In this document: one piece after another, positions 21,640-32,784 of the stretch | Numbering within the stretch: the stretch's first letter is position 1 | Layout of the letters: each line of letters begins with the position of its first letter | DNA from: Capitulum mitella | Lineage: Eukaryota > Arthropoda > Thecostraca > Pollicipedomorpha > Pollicipedidae | DNA: 64,000 nucleotides | Reading direction: 5' to 3' | NCBI GenBank assembly: GCA_030062745.1 | Contig: CP099846.1 | Span: 23,911,701 to 23,975,700 of the forward strand | Made by a program: the position numbers and the translations under genes | Notes under the pieces: generated by a model | Databases searched by the model: none | What the model saw: only the letters and a program-made list of their open reading frames with translations | What the model was told of the DNA's origin: nothing

Positions 21640-21838
21640 TCGAACGCTGGTGTCCCGCCACCCTGTGGGATGGCGACGGAGGCGTCCTACCACCCTGCGA
21701 TGTGGCGACGGAGGCGTCCCACCATCCTGAAAGGTGACGACGAAGGCGTCCCACCACCCTGCGAGGTGGCGACGGAGGTGTCCCAACATCCTGTGAGGTG
21801 GCGACGGAGGCGTCCCACCACCCTGCCGGCTGTCAAGC
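21640..21838. repeat. 32-bp tandem repeat, about 6 copies
   Basis: Units follow the pattern GGTGGCGACGGAGGCGTCCC then ACCACCCTGCGA, period about 32 bp, with moderate divergence (AACATCCTG and ACCATCCTG variants). Confidence 0.85.
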
Positions 21839-21849
21839 ACCACCCCGAG

Positions 21850-23033
21850 TGGTGAGGGCAGAGGAGTGTCACCAGCCCGTACTCAGGCGGCAGTGGCGTA
21901 CCACATGAGACGCGACTGCCCCAGATTACGTTGCGGGTTTTATAAGCAATGTGACGCCGTCTCCCCTGTGTCACATGTCGGTTTGTTCAGCACTAAGGGG
22001 CGCGCTGACTGATGCTGGACCAAAAATGTTGTGTGCTATTAACGTGGAAATGACTTTATTGATTCAGCGGTTCGTTGCCAATGCACCAAGATTCAGTGCG
22101 AGTCCGACAGCAATGCGCAGACAGGAGAATGTATGATAGTGCGGAAGGAATAAAATGGCATGCTGCGCAGGGTATGCTAACGTCCGTTTCGTGAGAGAGA
22201 CTCGCAGCCTAGAAACGGCTGCGTGACGGCTGTAAAAATGAACGTCACGTGACACCTTCAGAAATATGACTGCCCTGGTACATGGTCGTGGTCTTTACAC
22301 GGGTAAAATAAATAACTTTGTGGCCTTATAACTGTAAATTATCCCCGAGAACTAATAATATATTTCCAGTCCAATTATCTAGTAACTAATGATCCTTACA
22401 TCCCCTGACGGCAAGTCATCCTGCAGCGCTTCAACACGAGGAGTCGATGTCGACCAGCACGGTGGTCCTGAAACTTCCCACATCATTCGGCCGTGACAGC
22501 GGCCGACAAAGACAGCGGCGTCACAGGTCGACCATGAGCAGTCCAAAACACGACGACCTTCTGACAAAAACGGCGGACGACTCTGACCAGACCTGCCACC
22601 GGCGACCTTGTCTACTGGCGGTCGTATTTTGCGGTCGGTGGATGACATCACTAACGGCAAGCGCCTAGGTTTTCTTCGCCAAATAAAAACGGCCCGAATG
22701 CGTTTCGTACCGTGCGCTGCTGATGACTGTTGATCTCGACGTCTAGATCACAAGTCTGCTGGAGCTTGTATGTTAAACAAAATCCAACGCATCTACAGCA
22801 GCTGTCACACATTTTACGATGCGCACATGTATCGGCATTTCATCGATGAATTTCATCCAGTCAGGAAAGGTGGGGGGGGGGGGAGCTGACCCCACCGACC
22901 CCGTGAAGAGCTGACCCCACCGACCCCACCATTTGAAGAAGTCATCATTAGTCGTACAGCGTTACATAGAAAGGATGGACTTAGGAAAGAGAAAGCCATT
23001 TTAAGTTCATCCTTTCCATGTAGCCCTGCACAG
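21850..23033. other. Region without a supported gene
   Basis: It is AT-richer to about 22400 and mixed afterwards. A 12-base G run is at 22872-22883 and a short duplication of GCTGACCCCACCGACCCC lies just after it. No exon with both splice sites could be supported. Confidence 0.4.
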
Positions 23034-23285
23034 CTAATGCTGACTGCAGCGAACTCTGAAAACGTTCCGCCGTACACGCAGCCAATGATCGCTGGAGAAG
23101 GATGTGCAATCCATGAGTCCCTGGAAGCCTTCAAACATTAGTTTAGGACGCCGCTTGACACCCTGCTTCCCCTGACAGACTGAAGAGTCGGTGAACTGGC
23201 ACACGTCGAGCGCACACTTCATCAGCGACGCGAAGAACGCCGGCGCGGTGGCGACAGCGGCGGCAAAAAGGCCGACGCTTTCCAT
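23034..23285 (-). CDS. Small ORF, possibly coding, unidentified (83 aa)
   Basis: The ATG at 23285-23283 has context CCGGCATGG, with an in-frame TAG three codons upstream. The frame ends in TAG at about 23034. The first 40 codons use G/C-ending codons heavily (GTCGCCACCGCGCCGGCG...), like the confirmed exons. The peptide has a hydrophobic stretch (LFAAAVATAPAFFASLM) followed by three Cys (KCALDVCQFTDSSVCQ) and a basic segment (KRRPK). The second half has more neutral codon use, so the real coding part may stop at an unseen splice site. The GCTAG just before the ATG could also be a phase-0 acceptor. I recognise no family. Confidence 0.25.
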   Translation of the reverse strand: MESVGLFAAAVATAPAFFASLMKCALDVCQFTDSSVCQGKQGVKRRPKLMFEGFQGLMDCTSFSSDHWLRVRRNVFRVRCSQH

Positions 23286-26200
23286 GCCGGCTATCTAGCA
23301 CAATGCAGACGAGGCGAGGGCCGCCGGGACTTGTCAAGGACCCGCGCGACAGAGCGGCTTCACCGCGCCGCGTCCGCCGTCCGCCGCCGTTCTTTCACGG
23401 CGCGAGACGCCTCGGGCCGCGCGCAAAACACCGCAGTGGCGTCCTCTTGCGTGACGCGTCGACCGGCCGCGGGGACACGGTGACACAACGGGAGACGGCC
23501 TGCCGCCGCCCGAGACCGGCCCCGACGACGCCCGCGAACGACGCAGATGCCGGCAACTCGCGTGAGGGAATGCCCTCGCCCGTGTTCGGCGGCACGCTCG
23601 GTGAAAGCTGGCGGCGGGGCGGCGGAAAAAAGCGACCGCAGAGGGCATGCTCGGCAGTCCGCGTGGCTGAACTAACATCACGGGATCAACCAAGTTCGTC
23701 GTGCCAATGGCCAGGCAATGTCACGGCGAGCGGCAGAGGCCTAGGCCAAGAGCAAGCCAAGGACATGTCACGCGCCTGGATGCATCTGTCGTGTTAGAAT
23801 GTCCCGGTGGCGTACCGACTCAGGTGCAGGGGTGTCCTTTTGTGCAAGTGATAGGGGGAAAAAAGCCGAGGACCTGACAGTCTAATCTTCCCAAATGTGA
23901 GTTTCTCAACGGACATAGCGTACTTTATTTTGATCGGCGGGCAATTTTTATTTGTATTTTTTCGGAATTTACCAAATAACAAACTATGCGCCCCTCGTTA
24001 AAGCAACAGGAAACACGGGGAGGTTAAATCGCCTTAAAAGGGGCCAATATCCACATTATGGGGCGGAGGCCCCGAGGAAAGCACACAGAGCGACACCCCT
24101 GCTCAGGAGAGGTCACGCCTGACTAGTGCCGACGGTTGTTTACCTTGCAAATGGCTAGTCAGAACTACTGCGTCCAGTTCTGGGTCGCGTGTCACCCGCC
24201 CTATACGGGACGCGGAAGATGTTCTGCCCGCATTGTTCTGCATGTGATGTCTGCAATCGAAATGGAGCATCGCTCCGTACAGGAAGCACGTATCATGGCG
24301 TTGTGACGTGCTCTTGTTCAGAAGTGCAGTCTGCTGTGACGGCAGAATCCGTCTGCAGAGCGTGATCGACGCTCGATTGGCCTCGATCAAGACAGAGGCA
24401 CAGACCGACTCAGCGGTGCCCTGAGTCAAACAAGTCGAACTCGGCTAGCCGACGGTTCGCAGCTCCGCCAGCAGGCAGCGGATTCGGGTCAGCCAAACGG
24501 GGCGGCGTGAATCCCGATGAATCCAACACAAGCGGCCTCTAGCCAACAGGAGTAGCCTGTGACTCAGCAGCGGGGGCAGGAGATGGGGGGGGGGACGAAG
24601 ACCCGGACACGCGCCGTCTCCGTTCCCAAGCCAGAACGATCTGTCGCCCCAGGCGCCGCCGCCGACGACGCAAGGAAACCCTCCGTGAATCACGGCAGAC
24701 GCCTGGCGTCCTGAGCGAGACCGGGCCGCGCTGGGCCGGCTGGCCTGACTCACGGGCCGCCCACGAGTGATCATGAGCCGCGTCGCCCGCAGAACGACCA
24801 CGCCTCGCCGCTGACGGATGTATTTACGTTCGTGGGCCTGGCTCGCGTTGAGGAGCGGCGCGCTGCGCTAACGACGGACGCCGCGCTTGTTCCGCTACAC
24901 TGGCGGCCCGCCCGGGACGCCAAAGGCCGCCGATGCTGTCATCGCCTTCAGCGGCCCCCCGCGGCGCTAGGGGGCCCTCCGCGGGCGGGTTGACCGCAGG
25001 CGCGCTCCGCCGCCCATTGTTTGGTGGACGGTCCGACGTCGCGAGCGAACGGTCCCGCACGGCGTCGCGGAACCCGGCAGGCTGGCGCCGCGTCCGTCCG
25101 AAACCACGAGTCGCACGGGTCTCGAACGTACGCCGTGACAGGGCCTGTTTCACGGCCACCAGGGCGTGCTCTCCAGCGACATCGGTACAATGATGTGCAA
25201 AACGCCACGAGGACAACGGGTGCGTTAAACGCGTTCTGCGGATGTCGACAGAACACGACTAAAATGTGACGCGTGCTTACTCCTCCTTCTCAGCACAATT
25301 CCTCGTCGGTCGTTATCCGTTTTTCGGTGCGACGCTGTAATTTCCACACGTCTTTTTTGTTAGCCTTGCAACCTTGAAAAAGCCCGTACCTCCCGCAGGC
25401 AACGTATGTCTCACAGCTTACAGCTTGCCTGCAAGACTGAACAATGACTGACAGTGGCACAGCTATGGAGCCACAACGGGCTACTGTCAGGAACATGAAG
25501 ATGGCGCCGGGCCGCACAGATCTCCTCGAGACGCATGTTTAACTTTTTTACCCCTGGCCTTGGCTTCATTACAATGTGTCACTTAGCAGTACTTGTTTAT
25601 CTTCTGTTTAGCTAGTGCAGGTGATAGATTCCCCTAAACAGCCCTCATATCAAACTCTTTTTATTCCGCAACTCAGGCCATTTCATCTCTGTAACTGTGG
25701 GTCGTAACGATAATAAATATTCCCGACGATAAAATCAAACCAATATCTATTCCCTAAAGAATCGAAAAGCTATGCGAGTGGTTCTCTTTTCGAGCCGGAC
25801 GGAAAACATTAAAAAACACCAGAATAACTGGCTATCAGCTTTCCCTCACCAGTTCCATGGCGACTGGGTTCTGAGGCTCTGGGGCTCTGGCCCTATGTGA
25901 TGTCAGAGTGGACAAGCCTGCTGCCCGCCGAAGGATAGGCGGGTTGACGACTTTGAACCAGTTCCAAAGAAAGCTGTAATAAACCGAGCACCAAAGGTCA
26001 ACGCACGTGATTCAGTGACAGTCTATAGCAGGGTATCGGAGACCGAACAAAACCTGGAGGGTAATGAATTGCAAATCTGCTAGTCTGAGGTTCGCCAAAT
26101 GGATCGTCAGCAAACTTTAGGTGGCGGAGATAGTGAACACGACCAGGTTGGCGGGTTGATGTAAACAAGCCACTGAGGACTAGGTGCCGTGCACAGAGCT

Positions 26201-26960
26201 ATTGACAGCTGCTGCAACAACAATTTGCTGCGGTCAGCCCTCTGTGAGACTGGCCTCACTGACAATTCCCAGTAAAGGGTATGACACTCTAATTGTTCCA
26301 CGGACAGGGGAGCGTGACCGCAAATGTGACGGCTGTCAAAAACTCGGCGGCGTCTGATGTTTTTGTTTTGTTTTCGAGACGGAAATGACAGAAGCCCAGA
26401 CAGACACTGATAATGCCACCGACACAAAAATCGACCTTTTCGCTGCGAAATGAACTGACATTGGGGAACCTGGACAGTTTTAGGCAAGTCCTTGTAACCA
26501 TCGCAGACCACTTGTACGTTTTTACCGCTAAGTTAACAAAAAGGCCGTTTGCACGTTGTCATGCACATCCATAATTCACAGCAGCGGACTTTTGTGTATC
26601 ATGACCGTTGGCTGATACTCAGCCGGTTACGTGTACCGTAATAGCCGATACCTCACGCGGCCCGTGCACAACCGGTGCTTGTTTACGAGGCGCGGCCTAA
26701 ATAGACGCATTGTATCCGAGGCGAGGAGGCGCCGAGACGAGACAATGCAGTCCGGCACGCCCGGCAGGCGGCCGGTCCGCCGCTGCGAAACGGTTACCCG
26801 AGCGGCGGAACGCACCGGCCGTCTCGGCCACCGCCTCCGCGGGGGTTAGGGGGGGGGGGGCACGAGTACCGGGAGCTGGTGCCGACCGGGACCGGACCAC
26901 ATCGGACCGGACAGGACCGGAATCATTCGGACCAGACCGGGCCTCACCGTCGGAGGGGGC
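23286..26960. other. Intergenic or intronic region, no supported gene
   Basis: GC-rich patches at about 23300-23650, 24640-25150 and 26690-26960 alternate with AT-richer DNA. G runs of 10 and 12 bases lie at 24585-24594 and 26849-26860. A minus-strand open end at 25517-25290 finishes Asp-Glu-Glu-Leu-Cys-stop, but no acceptor or homology supports it. Confidence 0.4.
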
Positions 26961-26967
26961 CGGGTCG

Positions 26968-27000
<33 letters not shown>
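26961..27000. repeat. (CGG)n microsatellite
   Basis: About 13 pure GGC/CGG trinucleotides within a GC-rich patch. Confidence 0.9.
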
Positions 27001-28789
27001 CCGGCTGAGCCCGGTTTATCGCGGCGCCAGCGGGGCCCGGGCGCCGTCCGTGCCGTGACGTGACGGGGCGTGACGGTATGATCAGCCGCCCGCTGAGCCG
27101 CCGCTGCCCCGAGGAGGCGGCGCTGGTCAAACGTGGCGCCGCAGCAGGGCCGGGCCCCGGGACGTCCCTTCGAGCCACTGGAAGGGGGACGTTTTTGCCC
27201 GCTGGGACTGTTCGTGAAATTGGCCTCATTACTCTCTACCGGACGGGTCCCTCTGAAGAGCCGACAGAGGAAATGACCTTACAATAACCTGAGTCACTTC
27301 CGCATCTCTCAGTTTTTTCCTAAAGCAAAATACATTCACGCCTATCTGCTAAGCTGATCTCTTTGAGGCGCAGACACCGCTGTCCGTCTAGCCAACCAGA
27401 CCGAGACGACTGGCACAGGAATCTGAGCGACCACTCTCAAGATGCCTGGTCACTTCGCCGGCGGCAATGGTCTCAGTCCGTCCCACATATCTGTCATTTC
27501 CTCGTCCACGCGCGGGCGCGGGAAAGCTGTCTTCCCTCACGGCGGTAAATCAGTCAATTTCCAGCCCGTTCCCATGAAACCCGAGTAGAAAGCATGACGC
27601 ACGACGGTCCCAAACGGGCGAACAAATTATCCCACCGAAAACCATGCGTTGAGAGCCACTCGGCACGGGCCATTTCGGGTTTTGTCACGACTGTGGACGA
27701 TGTCATCACGGCGAATCCTCCACGGCAATCTGCTGGCACACTTCCTCCGTCCGCGAGCGTTTTCTTCCTCAAATCGAGGTCTCATAATTTGGCGTTTAAA
27801 GTCGGACAGAAAGATGGAGCGTTGTATTTCCGTAAAGCGTCGTTAAAACGATCTCCCTCGTAACGCCCCCTGGGGGAGCAGCAGGGGGCGACAAAGTGGC
27901 TCAACCGGGCATGACCCCACGCCTCGCATGTCCCCGAAGCTGACACCAGCCGACCGCAGGCATGTGTTACCACCGACCGGCCCGCAATCAACAAACCCCG
28001 GACAATTATGCAAATGACGGAAGACAGCTGGAGCCGATTGAGCGCACAAACATATAATTAGCGCAGTTCCGTTTATTGATATCGCCGGGCCGGCGGGCGG
28101 TTCATTCATCACCGGCGCCCGGCGGTATGCGGACTGCGGAGGTGGCGCCACCGCCGAACGGGACTTCGTCCGCGACGAGCGGCCGCTCGCCGGGAGCTGC
28201 AGGACCGCCGGGCCGGCTCCGACTGTTACGGTCGCCCGCGTCACGGGCGGCCTTTAAGCGCGGCCGTTTCCCGACCGTAATGGCGATATGCTCGGGTTAA
28301 TAACGTTCTCGCGGCGTTGGGCCAGCCTGATGCAACAGCCCATTACCGCCTGTATCGACTGAGCGTGGGCATTTTCGGCCGGAACGCGCCGTTTCTATTC
28401 TTCGTAATAGCCGTTGTCTTGTTGTGATCGGGCTGGGTTCGGGCTCGGCGCGTGTTCCCACGTCGACCGCCGCCCGGCCGCTCGGGGACCGCCCGGCTGG
28501 ACCGTCGCTCCCACTGCCTTGTCCCTGGCCCTGGTCCTGCCCCCGTCCGCCGGTCTGTCCTTGGTTCTGTCGCTGCCCGCAAGGGCACGCCGCTGTCCAC
28601 TGGTCTGTCCCCGGTCCTGCCCCTTTCCGCTGGCCTGTCCTCGTCCTGCCTTTGCCCGCTGGCCCGTCCCTGTTCCTCGCCGACGGCGGTCCACCGCGCG
28701 GACCTGTGCCCTCCTCCCCGGACGCGCCGCTCCATCCGGCCCGCCGCGACCCCGCCTCACATCCGGTGGGCGTGGCGGCGGCCTGTTCC
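27001..28789. other. GC-rich mosaic, no supported gene
   Basis: It is mixed to about 28070 and then strongly GC-rich. From about 28420 three plus-strand and two minus-strand frames stay open together over several hundred bases. That is a composition effect rather than coding evidence. Confidence 0.4.
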
Positions 28790-28912
28790 GATAGGACCCG
28801 GGGGTCGCCGGGCAGGTACGGCCCGCTCCGATCGGACCCGGGAGTCGCCGGACAGGGACAGCTCGCCCCGATCGGGCCCGGGAGTCGCCGGGCAGGGACA
28901 GTCTCCTCCGAC
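28790..28912. repeat. 40-bp tandem repeat, three copies
   Basis: Copies start near 28790, 28830 and 28870 with the core GATCGGACCCGGGAGTCGCC followed by a CAGGGACAG-type spacer. Confidence 0.9.
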
Positions 28913-29820
28913 CGCCGGCCGGCCGCCGCCGCCGCCTCTGGTCGGCCTGTTTACGGGCCAATTGGGCCGGTCCGCTGTCGATGAGCGGTCGCATTCAGCC
29001 GGCGCACCTCCGGAACATGCCGCGCCGGCCGGAGTAGGTCAGGACGGCGGGACCGGGCCGGCCCGGCCGGGCTCTGGACGGAGACAGACGCGCGCAATGC
29101 GTCCCGCGGCTCCGTCAGAGCGGCCGCTCGCCACGGGACCCGGCCGCAGGCGAGGCGAGGGGTCGACACAGGTCCTGTCAGGATTCGATTGTGCGGTGAG
29201 GCTCCTCGGCTGAGACTGGATCCGTATCGGGGAAGGTCAAATGGGACTGATCGAAGTGGCTTTCAAAAGAGCAACAGTGCTGAATGCAACCTCGCCAGAT
29301 CGTGACAGGTAGGGTTCAGTGGCCCGAGTTCATTGAGCAGCCCTGCGCTGTCAAGACGTGGTGAACTAGGCTTCCTGATGCTCCGCGCCGCTGGATATGA
29401 ATTGGTCTGTTAATGCAGCAGGGGATCATGTTTATCGAGATCGATCAGAGGTAACCGAGTCAAGCGAGACAGCGCAGGCGCTACCTGCTGTTACCGGTTC
29501 AGATCTTCCCGTCATCGGCCAGACTGCTTCAGATAGTCATCTCGGAACGGCTTAAGTCAGCCTGTCTGTTAGAGCCAGGTCAGGTGAAGGTATCTATATC
29601 CAGGCCTTCCTGGGGCCAGTCTGTCCCTGTGCAGGTCAGCTCAAGTCCCTGTTTCTGTTCGGATGAGGTTACGGCGTCTCTGTCGGGGTCAAATCACGCC
29701 AGGCGACCTGTCCGGATCGCCTCAGGTCAGTTCGGGCCAGCTCAGGCCACGATGTCTCTCTCCGGCTTTGTCAGGACCAGCGTGTCTCCGTTAGGGTCGG
29801 CTCAGTTCGCAGTCGTCTGT
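28913..29820. other. Region without a supported gene
   Basis: It is GC-rich to about 29200. From 29460 to 29820 scattered CAGGTCAG / GGTCAGCTCAAG motifs look like decayed relatives of the 30-bp repeat that follows. Confidence 0.4.
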
Positions 29821-30138
29821 CCGGGATCAGGTCGGGGCTCCTCCGTCGGGGTCGGATCAGGCCAGGGCTCCTCCGTCGGGGTCGGATCAGGCCAGGGCTC
29901 CTCCGTCGGGGTCGGATCAGGCCAGGGCTCCTCCGTCGGGGTCGGATCAGGCCAGGGCTCCTCCGTCGGGGTCGGATCAGGCCAGGGCTCCTCCGTCGGG
30001 GTCGGATCAGGTCGGGCTCCTCCGTCGGGGTCGGATCAGGCCAGGGCTCCTCCGTCAGGGTCGGATCAGGCCAGGGCTCCTCCGTCGGGGTCGGATCAGG
30101 CCAGGGCTCCTCCGCCGGGGTCGGATCAGGTCAGAACC
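29821..30138. repeat. 30-bp tandem repeat, about 10.5 copies, nearly perfect
   Basis: The unit is GTCGGATCAGGCCAGGGCTC followed by CTCCGTCGGG. Most copies are identical; one copy near 30001-30029 is a base short. The period is a multiple of three, so a 333-codon plus-strand frame (29584-30585) runs through it as a Gly-Ser-Gly-Gln decapeptide repeat. The 29-bp copy then shifts the register. There is no start context, splice site or homology, so I treat it as non-coding. Confidence 0.95.
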
Positions 30139-31990
30139 GTTACGGCCGGACTTGGGCGGCGCTCGGCGTCTCGGAGGGCGTCCGGCAGTTTCCGCCGCCC
30201 GCTACAATGGGCCGCTGTAACGGGATCCGTGTCGCTCATCGGCAGCTCTTGTTTTCCTGATCCGCCTCGTTTGGCGGCGCCCCGGGCTCTGCGGCTGGTC
30301 GACAGCGGCCTCACCGAGCGTCGGATCCAGTACCGTGCTCCCATATCCGCACACTGGGCGCCTCTATCTCGACTACTCACACTCAGGTCCTCACACTCAG
30401 TCCTGCAAGCTCAGCACACTCCATCTCCAAATTCCAAACTCAGCACCTCCACACCGAGCACTACAAGCGTGCTCTGTGCTGCAGTCCCAGCTATCCACTG
30501 GGACTGCGTGCAGTGTCACGCAGTCTCAGCTACCCAAATCAACGCACTTCCCAGGACGTGCGTCGTCTTCCCAGGAAGGTATTAGGCAGCTGAGACCAGG
30601 GTAGTTTAACGATATCTAGAGCGATGGCATCTTTAAACAACTTCCTGGGAATGACCAGACAAGCGAGGAAAGACCCGCGATTCAGGTAAAACTAACTACT
30701 TCAAATGATCTCCGCCGACAACTTTAATGCCGACCGGTCGCCATCAAAAGGCCGGCCATGCGCTCCGTCGGCCCTGGTAGATCGCCTTATCTTAAAAGCC
30801 GGCTGGTCGCGCGTTTGTCCCGTTACGTTTGTCCGAGGCCGAAAACAAACAGGCGTCCGGCGGGAGATATGCCGGCAAGAACGCGCTGCAGCAGGCACTG
30901 TTCCCAGGACCGCCGCGGCCCACTCAGGCGGATAAACAAGATGCGCCGATACCGCGCTCGTGCTTGTTTATCCCTTTGTTACGCGCCCCGTCCCGGCCGG
31001 GTCCCATTAGCAACAGAAAGGGGCAGAGCGAGCCGCGAGATCCTCCGCGGCGCCGACACCCGACCTCAGACCGACAATGCGCCGCCATTAAAATGTTTAC
31101 ATTGCTGCCGGCGCGATTACCATAATCAGCCGGCTTATCGCCCGCCATCTTGTAAACATGACAGAAAAATAGCCGTGAAATTAGAAAATCGACAGGCCGG
31201 GTCGCGCCCGTGGAATCCAATTAGACTTCATCAGGGACGGGCAGGGCGAAAGGTTCGGGCGGTGTCACGACGGCAGAAACCGACGGAAAGCAAACACACA
31301 AACAAACAAACAGACTGCCCGTACTGATAACGGGCAGCGACAGCATCTTGAATTTTTTAATGCCTGAGAATGTGTCTAGTCAAAGAGGATCATTATGTTG
31401 CAGGAGCGGTGGAACCTCTGTGGAGACGGGGGGGGGGGAGGCAGCATGATTTTGCCTCGTTTCTTCCCGTGCAACTCCATTTGTTAATGTTAAAGGGTTA
31501 ATGTTAAATGTCCCCTAAAGCTGGGGGAGGGGCAGCTGCTCCCCGACCCGCTGTCCTCCGTCCCCGGTTCCAACGTCCCCGTTGTCCTGTTTTATGATAG
31601 TCTCCAGGTGTGTCAAATGACGCAAGATAAAATCCGGTTTTGTCATGCTTACCATTTTAGGTATGAGGCGGAAAACTGTTAAACAAGTGCAAGGCAACTA
31701 TCAGCAGCAAATGACGTTCAAGCGCATGCTCCAGATGCCCTCTAGCGAATGACACGTTTACGCATAAATTTGCGGGTTTGGCGTGCTCTAAGCTCAGCAG
31801 AAGTCGACCCTGGCCTCGGCGTTCTGTCTCCGTATCCGTGCCTTGGTCGGCGCGGCCGGGCAGTACGCCACCCGCCGCAGGTCCGGCACAGGCTGGATGG
31901 CGTGACCGGAGTCGGGGTGTGCCCGATCTGAGGGGCCGCGGTAGCCGTCAGGTCACGGAACTGGCCCGCCCAGGCCAGCCAACGCCGGAG
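30139..31990. other. Region without a supported gene
   Basis: Mixed composition. An 11-base G run is at 31428-31438. At 30360-30540 there is CTCAGCAC / CACTCAG-rich low-complexity sequence. No exon with both splice sites could be supported. Confidence 0.4.
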
Positions 31991-32232
31991 AACCCGCCCG
32001 CTCAGCACGGGCGGTACGGGGCACCCTACTGGAGGGCCCGCCCGCTCAGCACGGGCGGTACTGGAGGACCCGCCCGCTCAGAACAGACGGTATAGGAGGA
32101 GAACCCGCTCGCTCAGCACGGGCGGTATTGGAGGATCCGCCCGCTCAGCAGGGACGGTACTGGAGGACCAGCCCGCTCAGCACGGGAGGTACTAGGGAGT
32201 CAGCCCACTCAGCACGGGCGGTACTGGGGTAT
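31991..32232. repeat. ~31-bp tandem repeat, 7-8 copies
   Basis: The unit resembles CCCGCTCAGCACGGGCGGTA followed by CTGGAGGACCCG, with moderate divergence. Within each unit CCCGCTCAGCACGGGCGG is an imperfect palindrome. Confidence 0.88.
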
Positions 32233-32739
32233 AGCGGACACGCCCGTGCTTGCTACAGCCGCTGGCACAACCCCACTGAGGCCAGTTCGGAGCTGTTGTG
32301 ACTAACGAGGAACTGGGACGACAAGAGAAGGGAGAGGAGGAATGCAAGGCCAGTGCTAAGCGCATGACGTTATTTAGTGTCATGGCATGATGCGAGCTTT
32401 CTGCAGTAAATAGGCGAGCTAACAACTCCAGTTCTTTAATTACATGCTTTTCGTCTTTGGTGGCGCTTTCCTTTCGTTCTGCACTCGAATTATTACCATG
32501 TTTAAAGCATTACGAAGCCACAATGCCAACGACTATGAACAACAACCTGCTCCCCGCTTCTCCACTGACCATACACCCTCACACGCTAGTCTCTAAGACC
32601 ACGTTTTGCTCCCGAGTGATCAAGTCGAGCTCTTAAACGAAGCTGCGATTGCTCGAGATCAGATGCTGGCCCAGGCGCAAACTGCCATTTTGAGGTCCCA
32701 GGTCACGGTAATCTACCTAAATCATCATTCGCAGCTCAC
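32233..32739. other. Region without a supported gene
   Basis: AT-richer DNA with no repeat or exon-like structure. Confidence 0.4.
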
Positions 32740-32784
32740 CTTGACAGTCTGAATGCAGTCATTGACTCCACAACTAATGTACCG
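32740..32784 (-). CDS. Candidate exon D of an unidentified minus-strand gene
   Basis: 45 nt, phase 0 to phase 0, coding RYISCGVNDCIQTVK. The acceptor is CCATGTTGTTTAG and the donor is AAG then GTGAGC, a near-consensus donor. The phase is compatible with candidate exon C at 46.4 kb, but the implied intron is 13.7 kb and unseen exons may intervene. No family is recognised. Confidence 0.27.

Noticed and set aside
25290..25517. Possible terminal exon ending ...TTDEELC-stop (minus)
   Set aside because: No clear acceptor and no homologue; the upstream part of the frame does not look coding.
25855..25870. Kozak-perfect ATG (GTCGCCATGG) three codons before a GTGAGG donor (minus)
   Set aside because: Only three codons before the donor and no compatible downstream exon could be found.
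28343..29213. Overlapping open frames up to 253 codons on both strands
   Set aside because: The region is extremely GC-rich, so stop codons are rare in every frame; no splice sites or domain motifs support coding.
29584..30585. 333-codon plus-strand frame
   Set aside because: Kept open by a 30-bp repeat and shifted register mid-array; flanks show no exon features.
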